Source of the DNA: Thermoanaerobaculia bacterium
GTDB taxonomy: Bacteria > Acidobacteriota > Thermoanaerobaculia > UBA5066
DNA length: 6,686 nt
Direction: 5' to 3'
NCBI GenBank assembly: GCA_017999215.1
Contig: JAGOBQ010000233.1
Coordinates: 1-6,686, forward strand
Shown here: piece by piece, positions 1 through 6,685 of the stretch
Layout of the letters: each line of letters begins with the position of its first letter
Position numbering within the stretch: position 1 is the stretch's first letter
Program-made: the position numbers and the translations under genes
The notes under the pieces: model-generated
Databases searched by the model: none
Seen by the model: the letters and a program-made list of their open reading frames with translations, nothing else
Told to the model about the DNA's origin: nothing

Positions 1-1033
1 CTTCTGCGGGTCGAGGCGCTTCCACTTCGTGTCGGCGACGACGCGGGGGCGGCGGCCCATCCGGACGAGGATGTCCGGCTTCAGGAGGAACGTCCTTCGC
101 TTCGTCTCCGCTTCCTCCGCGAGATGGAGGGAGCCCGCCTCCTGCAGGTCGACGTCGAGGCCCTTCGGCTCGAGGACGTCCTGGCAGACGCGCCCCACGT
201 ACTCCTCGAAGAGGACGTATATCCCACACGACGGCGTAGCTCCTTCGGTCGCCGGTCGTGGCGCGCCCGAGGTCCGGGCTTCGGTTGCCGAGGATGAGCT
301 TCGCCAGCGCGAGAAGGGGCGCGAGGCGGCGGCTCATCCGGTCGGTCCGGAGCCGGGCGACGACCTCGCGGGGCGGGCAGGCGTCGGAGACGTCGGCGAG
401 GAGGTGCCGCAGCTCGACGGCGTCGCTCGTCGCGGCGGCGCCTTCGAGCATCATCTCGGCGGCGAGGAGCGCCGCCTTCAGCGTCCGGTTCAGGGGCGTG
501 TCGGCCAAGCGCTCGTCGAACAGGCACCGGAACTCGAGGCGCTGCGAGGCCTGGCGCCTCGCCTGGGAGGGCCAGTGGACCTTGCCGCGGAGGACGGGGA
601 GAAGCTCGTCGTGCGCCACGTACTCCTGCCGGAGCCCGAGCCGCACCGCCTCGAAGAGCCGCCGGCAGTAGAGCCGGGCGAGGACGCAGATGAACGGCTC
701 GGCGCTCTCGAGGATGCCGGCCGCCTCCGACTCGCGCACCTCGAGGTCCTGCGTCTTCGCCAGCATCGCGAGCAGGCTCCGCCGAATCGCCTCCGGGCCG
801 TCGAGGCCGTCGATCTTCGGGAGGATCTCCGCGTGGAGGTCTCCCATCCGGACGGCGCCGACGAACTGGTGGATCTGGACCGCGCGCGCCCCGTGCCACG
901 ACGCGATCCGCGCTCCCATGCTCTCTCCAAGGTCGACGAGGGCCGAGGCCTCGTCCGGCCCCAGAGAAGCCGGTCCCACGCCGGGGCTCCGGCCGATCGG
1001 GACGCGGCTCTGCTCGAGGAAGGTGAGCCTCAC
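1..1033 (-). pseudogene. mcrC: McrC-like subunit of the McrBC restriction system, frameshifted and cut by the window edge
   Basis: McrC carries the PD-(D/E)xK endonuclease that the McrB motor drives to cut (usually modified) DNA. Translation from GTG at 1033 gives about 271 residues typical of McrC's N-terminal part. These include the early segment ending HAEILPKIDG and a helical middle, and they end in YAVVWD near 221. From 219 down to the edge a different frame continues the homology: YVLFEEYVGRV, then FLLKPDILVR and RVVADTKWKRL, which supply the PD...DxK catalytic residues. Family members read roughly D-M-N-x-LFEEYV here, so a 2-nt loss (or one extra base) near 217-223 fits. Both frames are open to the edge. 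The unshifted frame becomes Arg/Pro-rich and loses the nuclease. The GTG start overlaps the mcrB stop as GTGA, a normal McrB-McrC coupling. About 344 residues are visible, so the extreme C-terminus is missing at base 1. The break could be a true mutation or a sequencing error; no slippery heptamer is apparent. Confidence 0.85.
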
Positions 1034-2940
1034 CCGTAGATCTTCTTGATGGCGGCCGGCGTGATCACCGGGTTCACCTGGAACCGCGCCTTTCGCTCGC
1101 GGCCGGGCGTCCTGTCCTCGGTGCGGTCGAGCTGCTGGATGACCTGGTGCTCCGGCGGCTGCTCCGCGTCGCCGAAGACCTGCTGGATGCGCCGCCAGTC
1201 CTCGAAGAAGTACTCCTGGAGGAGCGGGATGATCTGGCTCTCGAAGCGCCGGATCACGTCCTCCGGCGTGTCGACGTCCATCAGGTAGCTGTGCCCGAGC
1301 ACGTGGTCCCGGTCGAACAGCGCCTCGATCCGCGCGTTCATCGCCTTCAGGAGCGCCCGGAGGTTGATCCCCCCGAGGTCCTCGGGAAGGAGCTCGGGCC
1401 GCGGCACCACCTCCCGGAACGAGAAGCGCCGCCGCAGCGCCGTGTCCATGAGGGCGATCGAGCGGTCGGCCGTGTTCATCGTCCCGACGACGAAGAGGTT
1501 CGGCGGGACGCCCAGGCGCTCCCCGCTGTAGGGCAGCTCCGTCTCCTGCTCGTCCCACCCTCCCAGCCGCTTGCTCGGCTCGAGGAGCGTGATGAGCTCG
1601 CCGAACGTCTTCGCGAGGTTCGCGCGGTTGATCTCGTCGATGACGAGGACGCAGTTTGGGGCCAGCCCGCCGGAGGCCTTCGGCGAGAGAAGCTCCGCGA
1701 GGGCGGGCCACTTCACCGCGTCCTGGTCCATGAGGTAGATGCTCATCTGGGAGAGCCGCTTCCCGAAGACCGTGTCGATCGGGAGGCTCTCGGCGGAAGT
1801 CCAGAGCCACCGTACCGGCCTGCGATGCGGGTAGCCCTCCTCGCGCGGCTGGTACTGGTAGGGGCCGATCACCTCCCCGATCGCCCGGAACCGGGTGTTT
1901 CCGTCGGAGACGAGGACGAGGTCCCCGTCCCGGAGCCCGGTCTTGATGTAGTAGGCGGCCACGATGGCGAAGTCCGTCTCTTTCGCTTCGGGCCGGGCAG
2001 CCCGGAACGTTTCCCGCACCGACTGCAGCGTGTCGGTTTCGCCGAAGTCGATCTCCGCCGCGAAGTTGTGGCAGACGTAGCCGTGCTCGAGGCAGTCGTC
2101 GTAGATCCACGCCTCTTCGCTCCGCGTGGAGTCTCCGAGCGACATCTTGAAGAGCTTTCGGCCCTTCAGGTCGACTTTGGCGGCGGGCGCGCTCTTCCGC
2201 TCGTACATCTCGCGGGCGTACGTCGCGACCTGCTTGAAGACGCCGGGGAGCACGTCGTATCGCACGGCGCCGCCCTCGGTGGACGGCCGGATCCCCTCGA
2301 CGAACTCCTCGTAGCTGAACGACGGGTGGAACGTGACGAAGCGGACGCGATGGAGGTATCGCAGCTCCCGGTATCGCGCCATGAGCGCCTCCCGGCTTCC
2401 CGGGAGCACGCCGTCGCAGATCCTCACCGCGATCTCGGCCGTCTCGTACGTCTTGCCCGTTCCCGGCGGGCCGTAGAGGATGAGGTTCAGGGGGTGTTCG
2501 ACGGGGACGTCCGCCTCGACGGCCTCCTCCTCGTCCTCGAGGTTGCCCTTCTTTACGGCCTCGTCCCCGGGCGCCGCCTCCCACACCTCCCGCGAGAGCG
2601 TGAGAAGGTCCTTTCCTTTCTCGAGCTGCAGGATCGCGCGGTACATCTCGGAGGCCTGCTCGGGGATCGGGCTGACCCGCCCCTTCAGCCACGCCTGGAG
2701 CCGCTGGCGCGTGAAGAGCGCGACGACTCCAGGGTTCTTCCGGTCCTGGTAGTGGAAGGCAATCTTCCACTTGTAGGCCTCACCGAGGTCGATGGCGTTG
2801 ACCGAGCCGTAGTCGCCGCGGGCCGCCGCCTCCGCCACCTGCGCGACGAGGACCCGCACCACCCACGAGCCGTGCTCGAGGGCCTGAGCCACGACCTCTC
2901 GCCGCGTCCGGTCGCGCTTCAGCTCGCCGACGCCACGCAC
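1030..2940 (-). CDS. mcrB: McrB-like AAA+ GTPase of a type IV (McrBC) restriction system, with an inserted EVE/PUA-like domain
   Basis: The McrB family forms an NTP-driven ring that recognises DNA and activates the McrC nuclease. This 636-aa protein has Walker A GPPGTGKT at residues 157-164, Walker B VLVIDEINRAN at 431-441, the McrB signature MNTADRS at 488-494, and an arginine-finger-like stretch DTALRRRFSF at 499-508. Walker A and B are about 270 residues apart, far more than in a compact AAA+ core. The spacer, about residues 262-412, begins KLFKMSLGDS and contains GLRDGDLVLVSDG and AIGEVIGPY. That pattern resembles EVE/PUA-like modified-base readers. Residues 1-145 are a separate N-terminal region (KWKIAFHYQD at 57-66) that I cannot name, followed by an acidic linker near 133-148. 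The GTG at 2940 follows an AGAAAGG ribosome-binding site by 4 nt. An in-frame TAG lies upstream with no ATG between. Third-position GC is about 92% in the first 40 codons. The motor motifs are intact although the partner mcrC appears shifted. Confidence 0.93.
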   Translation of the reverse strand: MRGVGELKRDRTRREVVAQALEHGSWVVRVLVAQVAEAAARGDYGSVNAIDLGEAYKWKIAFHYQDRKNPGVVALFTRQRLQAWLKGRVSPIPEQASEMYRAILQLEKGKDLLTLSREVWEAAPGDEAVKKGNLEDEEEAVEADVPVEHPLNLILYGPPGTGKTYETAEIAVRICDGVLPGSREALMARYRELRYLHRVRFVTFHPSFSYEEFVEGIRPSTEGGAVRYDVLPGVFKQVATYAREMYERKSAPAAKVDLKGRKLFKMSLGDSTRSEEAWIYDDCLEHGYVCHNFAAEIDFGETDTLQSVRETFRAARPEAKETDFAIVAAYYIKTGLRDGDLVLVSDGNTRFRAIGEVIGPYQYQPREEGYPHRRPVRWLWTSAESLPIDTVFGKRLSQMSIYLMDQDAVKWPALAELLSPKASGGLAPNCVLVIDEINRANLAKTFGELITLLEPSKRLGGWDEQETELPYSGERLGVPPNLFVVGTMNTADRSIALMDTALRRRFSFREVVPRPELLPEDLGGINLRALLKAMNARIEALFDRDHVLGHSYLMDVDTPEDVIRRFESQIIPLLQEYFFEDWRRIQQVFGDAEQPPEHQVIQQLDRTEDRTPGRERKARFQVNPVITPAAIKKIYG

Positions 2941-2982
2941 TTCGCCTTTCTGCGGCGAGCAGCGGTAACATCCTCGTTTGAA
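2941..2982. promoter_or_regulatory. Short divergent intergenic region between mcrB and the methyltransferase gene
   Basis: Only 42 bp separate the two start codons, which point away from each other. Promoters for both units must lie here or reach into the coding sequences. The best plus-strand -10-like hexamer is TAACAT at 2966-2971 (4 of 6 matches to TATAAT), without a convincing -35. I see no clear minus-strand promoter and no palindromic operator. The spacing suggests that the two units could be co-regulated or compete for polymerase. This is inferred from geometry, not from a recognised motif. Confidence 0.35.
2945..2951 (-). promoter_or_regulatory. Probable ribosome-binding site of mcrB
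   Basis: On the minus strand AGAAAGG lies 4 nt before the GTG at 2940. It is the only purine-rich Shine-Dalgarno-like element near the gene start and supports choosing this GTG, since no in-frame ATG exists between it and the upstream TAG stop. Confidence 0.45.
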
Positions 2983-4317
2983 GTGTCGCTAAACGATCGC
3001 TTGGCGCAGCTCGGTCCGCTGACGCGGAGACTCAGGGAAAGGGACGTCACGACGAAGCGAGCTGGCGTTCACGTTGGGACTGACTCTTGGTTCCCGTTCT
3101 ATGCGGGCTACTCCCAGGCGTTCGTTCGCGACGTCTTGTCCGCGCTTGACCTCTCCCCCAGGAGTACGGTCCTCGACCCGTGGAACGGCGCCGGAACAAC
3201 ATCGACTGTGGCCGATGACCTTGGCTACAGCGCAGTCGGAATCGACATCAATCCCGTCGCAGCGCTCATCGCCTCCGCGAGACTTACACGGAATGAGGAC
3301 TCGAGGCACTGCGCCGGCCTCGCGCGAGAGTTCCTCAAGATTGCCACGCGCCGTCCCGTGACCATCTCACCCTCCGATGCCCTGCTCCCATGGCTTTCTC
3401 ATCCGCTCGCAGCGCGCATTCGCTCAATCGAAAGTGCCATTCTCTCCCTCGTTGGATCGCTGGACGGCCGCCCCGTCAATCCCGTTAACCAGACCCCTCC
3501 GCCCTTCGCCGCCTTCTTCCTCCTCGCCCTCACCCGAGCCGCGAAACAGTTCATCCGGGCGAAACCGTCGTCCAACCCCACCTGGATGCAACCCTCGTCT
3601 AGGGGTCGGGTTCGGCCTACAACCCTCGACTCCTCCTTCCTATCGGTCCTCCAGGCGAGCACCGGCGACATTCCGAGCGCATCGCCGTTTCACGATCTTG
3701 CGAGCCGCGTGCTGCTGGGCGATTCCCGCAGTCTGCCGCTGTCGGACAGCTCCGTGCACGCCGTCATCACCTCCCCGCCGTACTGCACGCGTCTCGACTA
3801 CTTCAACGCGACGTGCTTCGAACTCGCCGTCCTCGGCCTGGGATCAGACAATCCTCAGCATCGTGCGCTTCGTGCATCGGCGATGGGCACCAACCTCCTT
3901 CGCGAAGCTGATCGCGACGTGCTACGCGACCTGCCGCCTTCAGTTCGTAGGCTTCTGACCACAATTCGAACGCACCCCTCAAAGGCCTCAGACTCGTACT
4001 ATCTTCGGAGCTACACGCAGTACTTCCACGACGCGCTGCGCTCGCTGCGCGAGCTCCGGCGCGTCCTGCAACCCGGCGCACCAGCAGTATTCGTCGTCCA
4101 GTCGTCCTACTACAAGGAGGTCCCTGTACCCTTGGCCTCCCTCTACGTGAGCCTTGCACGACACGTCGGTATGCAAGCGACCCGGCTCCACCAGGCGCCC
4201 GTCACTCGCGTCCTCGCCAACATTCATCGCCACGCCACGCCGCTGCGAGGCAGTCGGCGGTATACGGAGGATGTCGTGCTGGCCGTCGCACCTGCGGCAC
4301 CGAGCCACGCCGCTTGA
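2983..4317 (+). CDS. DNA amino-methyltransferase (N4-cytosine or N6-adenine), SPPY type
   Basis: This enzyme is predicted to transfer a methyl group from S-adenosylmethionine to an exocyclic amino group of cytosine (N4) or adenine (N6) at a specific DNA site. In the 444-aa product I see a motif X-like WFPFYAGYSQAFV at residues 36-48, the SAM-binding motif I DPWNGAGTT at 65-73 (canonical DPFxGSGTT), motif II GIDINP at 87-92, GDSRSLPLSDSSVHAV at 246-261 and the catalytic motif IV TSPPY at 263-267. An FHDALRSLRELRRVLQPG helix-turn at 348-365 and a terminal RRYTEDVVLAV strand follow. About 150 residues lie between motif II and the motif III-like stretch and may hold target recognition. SPPY is commonest in N4C enzymes but does not exclude N6A. 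GTG at 2983 is the most plausible start; there is no good ribosome-binding site and no ATG before the conserved core. The frame stays open far upstream only as antisense to mcrB. It heads a three-gene unit and probably protects host DNA. Confidence 0.9.
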   Translation: MSLNDRLAQLGPLTRRLRERDVTTKRAGVHVGTDSWFPFYAGYSQAFVRDVLSALDLSPRSTVLDPWNGAGTTSTVADDLGYSAVGIDINPVAALIASARLTRNEDSRHCAGLAREFLKIATRRPVTISPSDALLPWLSHPLAARIRSIESAILSLVGSLDGRPVNPVNQTPPPFAAFFLLALTRAAKQFIRAKPSSNPTWMQPSSRGRVRPTTLDSSFLSVLQASTGDIPSASPFHDLASRVLLGDSRSLPLSDSSVHAVITSPPYCTRLDYFNATCFELAVLGLGSDNPQHRALRASAMGTNLLREADRDVLRDLPPSVRRLLTTIRTHPSKASDSYYLRSYTQYFHDALRSLRELRRVLQPGAPAVFVVQSSYYKEVPVPLASLYVSLARHVGMQATRLHQAPVTRVLANIHRHATPLRGSRRYTEDVVLAVAPAAPSHAA

Positions 4318-4322
4318 CACCG

Positions 4323-5597
4323 ATGAAGCGAAGAAGCGTTACCCCGCGCGCACGCACCGCAAGTACGTCGGGATCGACACCCGATGACATCCTCGATCCT
4401 GGGACCGAGCCCGCCAACGAAACGGGAGTGTCGCTCGAGACCAAGTACGCGTCGCAGATGCGTCAGATCTTTCCGACGCGGCTCGACCTGCCCCTGCTGA
4501 CGCTCAAGATCCAGATCGACCAGCAGATCAACCTGAAGCCTGAGTTCCAGCGTCGCCAGCGCTGGAACAAGGAACGCAGGTCGCGCCTCATCGAGTCGAT
4601 CATCATGAATGTACCAATCCCGCCCGTCTTCCTCGGCGAGGAAGAATATGGGAAGTTCGTCGTCCTCGATGGGCGCCAGCGTCTTACGGCAGCCTACGAC
4701 TTCCTCACCGACCGGCTGCGCCTCGAGGGCCTGGAGGTGTGGGCGGAGCTCAACGGGAAGACGTACTCCGACCTCAAGGCGAGCGGCCTGGCGGCAACCA
4801 TCGAGCGACGTGTCCTCCCCGCGATTCTTCTGACGCGCGAGTCCTCGCCCGAGGTCAAGTACGAGGTCTTCGAACGCTTGAACACGGGTGGCGTCGTCGC
4901 GAAGCCCATGGAGGTCCGGAACGCCATCTACCATGGGCTATTCAACAAGCAGCTCCACGGGCTCTCCGCATTGCCCGTGTTTCGCGACCTGTGGGGCATC
5001 CCGGACTCCACCGATCCGGCGATTCTCGAGGAGAACGGTATTTACGCTGAGATGGCAGACTTGGAACTCGTCCTGCGATTCTTCGCGCTTCAGGGAGCAA
5101 CGCTGGCGGGGGAAAGATTCAAGGACCGTCTCAGTACCTACATGAAGGAGCGCAACGAGGCCTACGCGAAGGACTTCTCCCTCGCAGCTCGCGACGCTTC
5201 GCTGTTTGAGCGCGCCGTGTCAAATGCCTTCCAGGTCTTCGGTCAAGACGCGTTTCGGAAACCCATCGATGACGGGAGGCGGTCCGCCCCGTATGCGGAC
5301 GCGATCCTGTACGCGTTGAGCTACGTCGACCTCGAGGTGGCCTCCGACACAATCCTCCAGCGCATCAAGCGAGCGCTTCAAGACCTGTACCGTACGGACA
5401 CGGCCTACCAGGCGGCCATTCTGACAGGCACGAATGGCGAGTCCGCGATTCACACGCGCCTCAGCAAGGCCCGGAGCGCAGTCCAAGCCCTGACCGGTAT
5501 CACGGCTATCCCGATTCCGGTACTACCGGCCGCTCCCGCTCGAACCAAGCGCGAATCTCGCACCGGTTCGCGAGTTGAGCGCCGCTCACGCTCGTGA
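4323..5597 (+). CDS. DUF262 (ParB-like / GmrS N-terminal-type) protein without a visible HNH domain
   Basis: DUF262 proteins share a ParB/sulfiredoxin-like fold that can hydrolyse nucleotides or act with a nuclease domain. They occur in defence proteins such as GmrSD, BrxU and SspE. In this 424-aa protein the hallmarks are LKPEFQRRQRWN at 71-82, RLIESIIMNVPIPPVFL at 88-104, the DGRQRLT motif at 116-122, and VFERLNTGG at 182-190 followed by a helical C-terminal half. I find no DUF1524-type HNH motif (no HxxP-like site), so it looks like a stand-alone sensor or NTPase. Both ends are basic and low in complexity (about 1-20 and 406-424). ATG at 4323 lies 5 nt past the methyltransferase stop. An alternative TTG at 4314 overlaps that stop as TTGA and would add three residues. 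No ribosome-binding site is evident, so translational coupling is likely. Its stop overlaps the GTG of the HEPN gene. The family call is firm; substrate and partner are inferred. Confidence 0.92.
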   Translation: MKRRSVTPRARTASTSGSTPDDILDPGTEPANETGVSLETKYASQMRQIFPTRLDLPLLTLKIQIDQQINLKPEFQRRQRWNKERRSRLIESIIMNVPIPPVFLGEEEYGKFVVLDGRQRLTAAYDFLTDRLRLEGLEVWAELNGKTYSDLKASGLAATIERRVLPAILLTRESSPEVKYEVFERLNTGGVVAKPMEVRNAIYHGLFNKQLHGLSALPVFRDLWGIPDSTDPAILEENGIYAEMADLELVLRFFALQGATLAGERFKDRLSTYMKERNEAYAKDFSLAARDASLFERAVSNAFQVFGQDAFRKPIDDGRRSAPYADAILYALSYVDLEVASDTILQRIKRALQDLYRTDTAYQAAILTGTNGESAIHTRLSKARSAVQALTGITAIPIPVLPAAPARTKRESRTGSRVERRSRS

Positions 5598-6289
5598 CCC
5601 CAGCTCGACAAGACTTCGACACCTCACTCGCACGGTTGCGCGCAGTCGCCGACGACGTAACCGCGAACACGGCGGCCGCCCTCGCAGATTCTGCCGTTCG
5701 GGAGAGGCACGAGACGTACCTCTGCGGGGTGGTGATCCTCATGACGGGCTACTTTGAGACGTTTCTCAAGGAGGCCGTCCGGCTTTTCGTGGGCCACGTT
5801 TCCAGGAGTGGGAAGCCCTTCGTGTCGCTCCCAACGAAAATGAAAGACCATCACTACGAAGGTGGAGCGCGCGTACTTACAGAGGTCACCCGAGCAAGCG
5901 GCAAAGCCGGCCCGCCGAAATGGGCTGCGAGCGCAAGCGATGTCGTCGATCGTCTGCACTCGGTCGCCGCGAGCGCCACCTATGCGATCCTATGGGAGGC
6001 GTTCGCCGATACCCGTGCCAATCCGACGGACGATGTCGTGTCTGAGCTGCTATCGCGGCTGTGCATCAACGACCCTTGGCGCAAGATCGAACAGCACACG
6101 GGCGCTTTGAAAGCGGCACACCTACGCGCGAACCTGAATTCCCTCGTCGGCACTAGGAATGCCTGCGCTCACACCGGAACGATGACGCCTCCGCCCACCT
6201 CAGGCACGGTGATCGAGCACATCGATTGCTTGACGGCGATCGCGCTCGGGATCGCAGCCGTCCTTGAAGCCGAGGCGAAGAGGTACTGA
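5594..6289 (+). CDS. HEPN-domain putative ribonuclease, MAE_28990/MAE_18760-like
   Basis: HEPN proteins of this kind are small all-helical RNases, usually active as dimers through an RX4H motif, and act as toxins or effectors in defence loci. This 231-aa product has a long N-terminal helix, then RHETYLCGVVILMTGYFE at 38-55, the helix that in RiboL-PSP/MAE_28990-like HEPNs contains a conserved Glu and aromatic residues. Near the C-terminus is RNACAH at 188-193, an intact RX4H. A final hydrophobic helix (about 205-227) follows. There is no signal peptide or membrane segment, so it should be cytosolic. The GTG start overlaps the DUF262 stop as GTGA, giving tight coupling and suggesting fixed stoichiometry or mutual control. 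No MNT nucleotidyltransferase antitoxin gene is adjacent, so DUF262 or the methyltransferase may restrain it (inference). Third-position GC is about 70% in the first 40 codons, like its two upstream neighbours. The family call rests on helix pattern and motif, not on a database search. Confidence 0.87.
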   Translation: MTPARQDFDTSLARLRAVADDVTANTAAALADSAVRERHETYLCGVVILMTGYFETFLKEAVRLFVGHVSRSGKPFVSLPTKMKDHHYEGGARVLTEVTRASGKAGPPKWAASASDVVDRLHSVAASATYAILWEAFADTRANPTDDVVSELLSRLCINDPWRKIEQHTGALKAAHLRANLNSLVGTRNACAHTGTMTPPPTSGTVIEHIDCLTAIALGIAAVLEAEAKRY

Positions 6290-6541
6290 CGTCATCGCAC
6301 TTCTGCCACGAAACGAGGTCGCCCTTGTCGATCAGGATGTGGCGTGTTGGCCAGAAGAGGGCAATGTTCACGTTCGTCTGGCGCTCCGCCTAACTGAAGC
6401 CGCAAGGCGCGGATTCGTCTCTGCCGACGACGTGGCCCCACTCGGCGATATGGCGAGCGTCGACGCGTGTTCACTGTCATGTGTGACAGCCAGATCGATT
6501 CTACTTGAGCGGTCTTCGGGAGGATCCACGTGTGTCCGGCG
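6290..6541. other. Convergent intergenic stretch with no convincing gene
   Basis: This 252-bp stretch lies between the end of the HEPN gene and the stop of a probable minus-strand gene. Open frames exist on both strands: a 112-codon plus-strand frame that begins inside the HEPN gene and ends at 6602, and short minus-strand frames containing natural-looking pieces such as NIALFWPTRHILIDKGD. None has a ribosome-binding site, a recognisable family or consistent codon bias. Decayed coding sequence is possible. The stretch contains a TGACGTCA palindrome at 6287-6294 overlapping the HEPN stop, a GCGTCGACGC palindrome at 6457-6466, and the inverted repeat listed separately. Confidence 0.5.
6474..6489. 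repeat. Perfect 6-bp inverted repeat with a 4-nt loop
   Basis: CTGTCA (6474-6479) and TGACAG (6484-6489) are exact reverse complements separated by TGTG. The element sits between convergent genes, about 55 nt past the minus-strand stop. Neither side has a run of T or A, so it is not a standard intrinsic terminator. It could be a weak hairpin or a small operator, and chance is also possible. Confidence 0.4.
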
Positions 6542-6685
6542 TCAATTAGAAATACCGCCCGTGTTGCCTCGAAAGCCGATGTTACCGTTGATCCTCGCCT
6601 GAATCGCACCGAAGCCCGACTGCCGCAGGCCTTTCGTTCCGTACTGTTCGGTCGGGCCTGGGGAGTGCCCACGGACTCGGAGGGG
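6542..6685 (-). CDS. C-terminal end of an unrecognised protein, partial at the right edge
   Basis: Read on the minus strand from the right edge, one frame is open for 47 codons and stops with TGA at 6542-6544. It has a Gly/Asn/Arg-rich tail including GLRQSGFGAIQ and NGNIGFRGNTGG. The composition is balanced and unlike the Arg/Pro-rich shadow frames, and about two thirds of third codon positions are G or C. No start is visible, so it would be the 3' end of a gene beginning beyond 6686 and running toward the HEPN gene. I do not recognise the family, and the short length makes the call tentative. Confidence 0.35.
   Translation of the reverse strand, partial: PLRVRGHSPGPTEQYGTKGLRQSGFGAIQARINGNIGFRGNTGGISN

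Noticed and set aside
217..223. Programmed ribosomal frameshift in mcrC
   Set aside because: No slippery heptamer or strong adjacent structure was seen, and McrC is not known to need one. A mutation or sequencing error is simpler.
81..1049. Several Arg/Pro/Ser-rich open frames on both strands over the mcrC region
   Set aside because: They are frame shadows of GC-rich mcrC. The GTG frame from 1033, and the frame from 219 down, give the McrC homology.
1147..2982. Long plus-strand open frame running into the methyltransferase gene
   Set aside because: This part is exactly antisense to mcrB. Its translation is low-complexity and rich in Arg, Leu, Glu and Pro with no motif, while the minus strand encodes clear McrB motifs. 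Only the part from about 2983 is real.
6388..6394. GCCTAAC, which matches an integron attC core (RYYYAAC)
   Set aside because: No GTTRRRY partner was found within a plausible distance downstream, and there is no attC-like paired-box structure. The 7-mer is probably chance.
6474..6489. Inverted repeat as an intrinsic terminator
   Set aside because: The stem is only 6 bp and no T-run follows on either strand.
6264..6602. 112-codon plus-strand open frame after the HEPN gene
   Set aside because: It starts inside the HEPN gene, has no ribosome-binding site or recognisable motif, and overlaps the more natural-looking minus-strand frame at 6542-6685.
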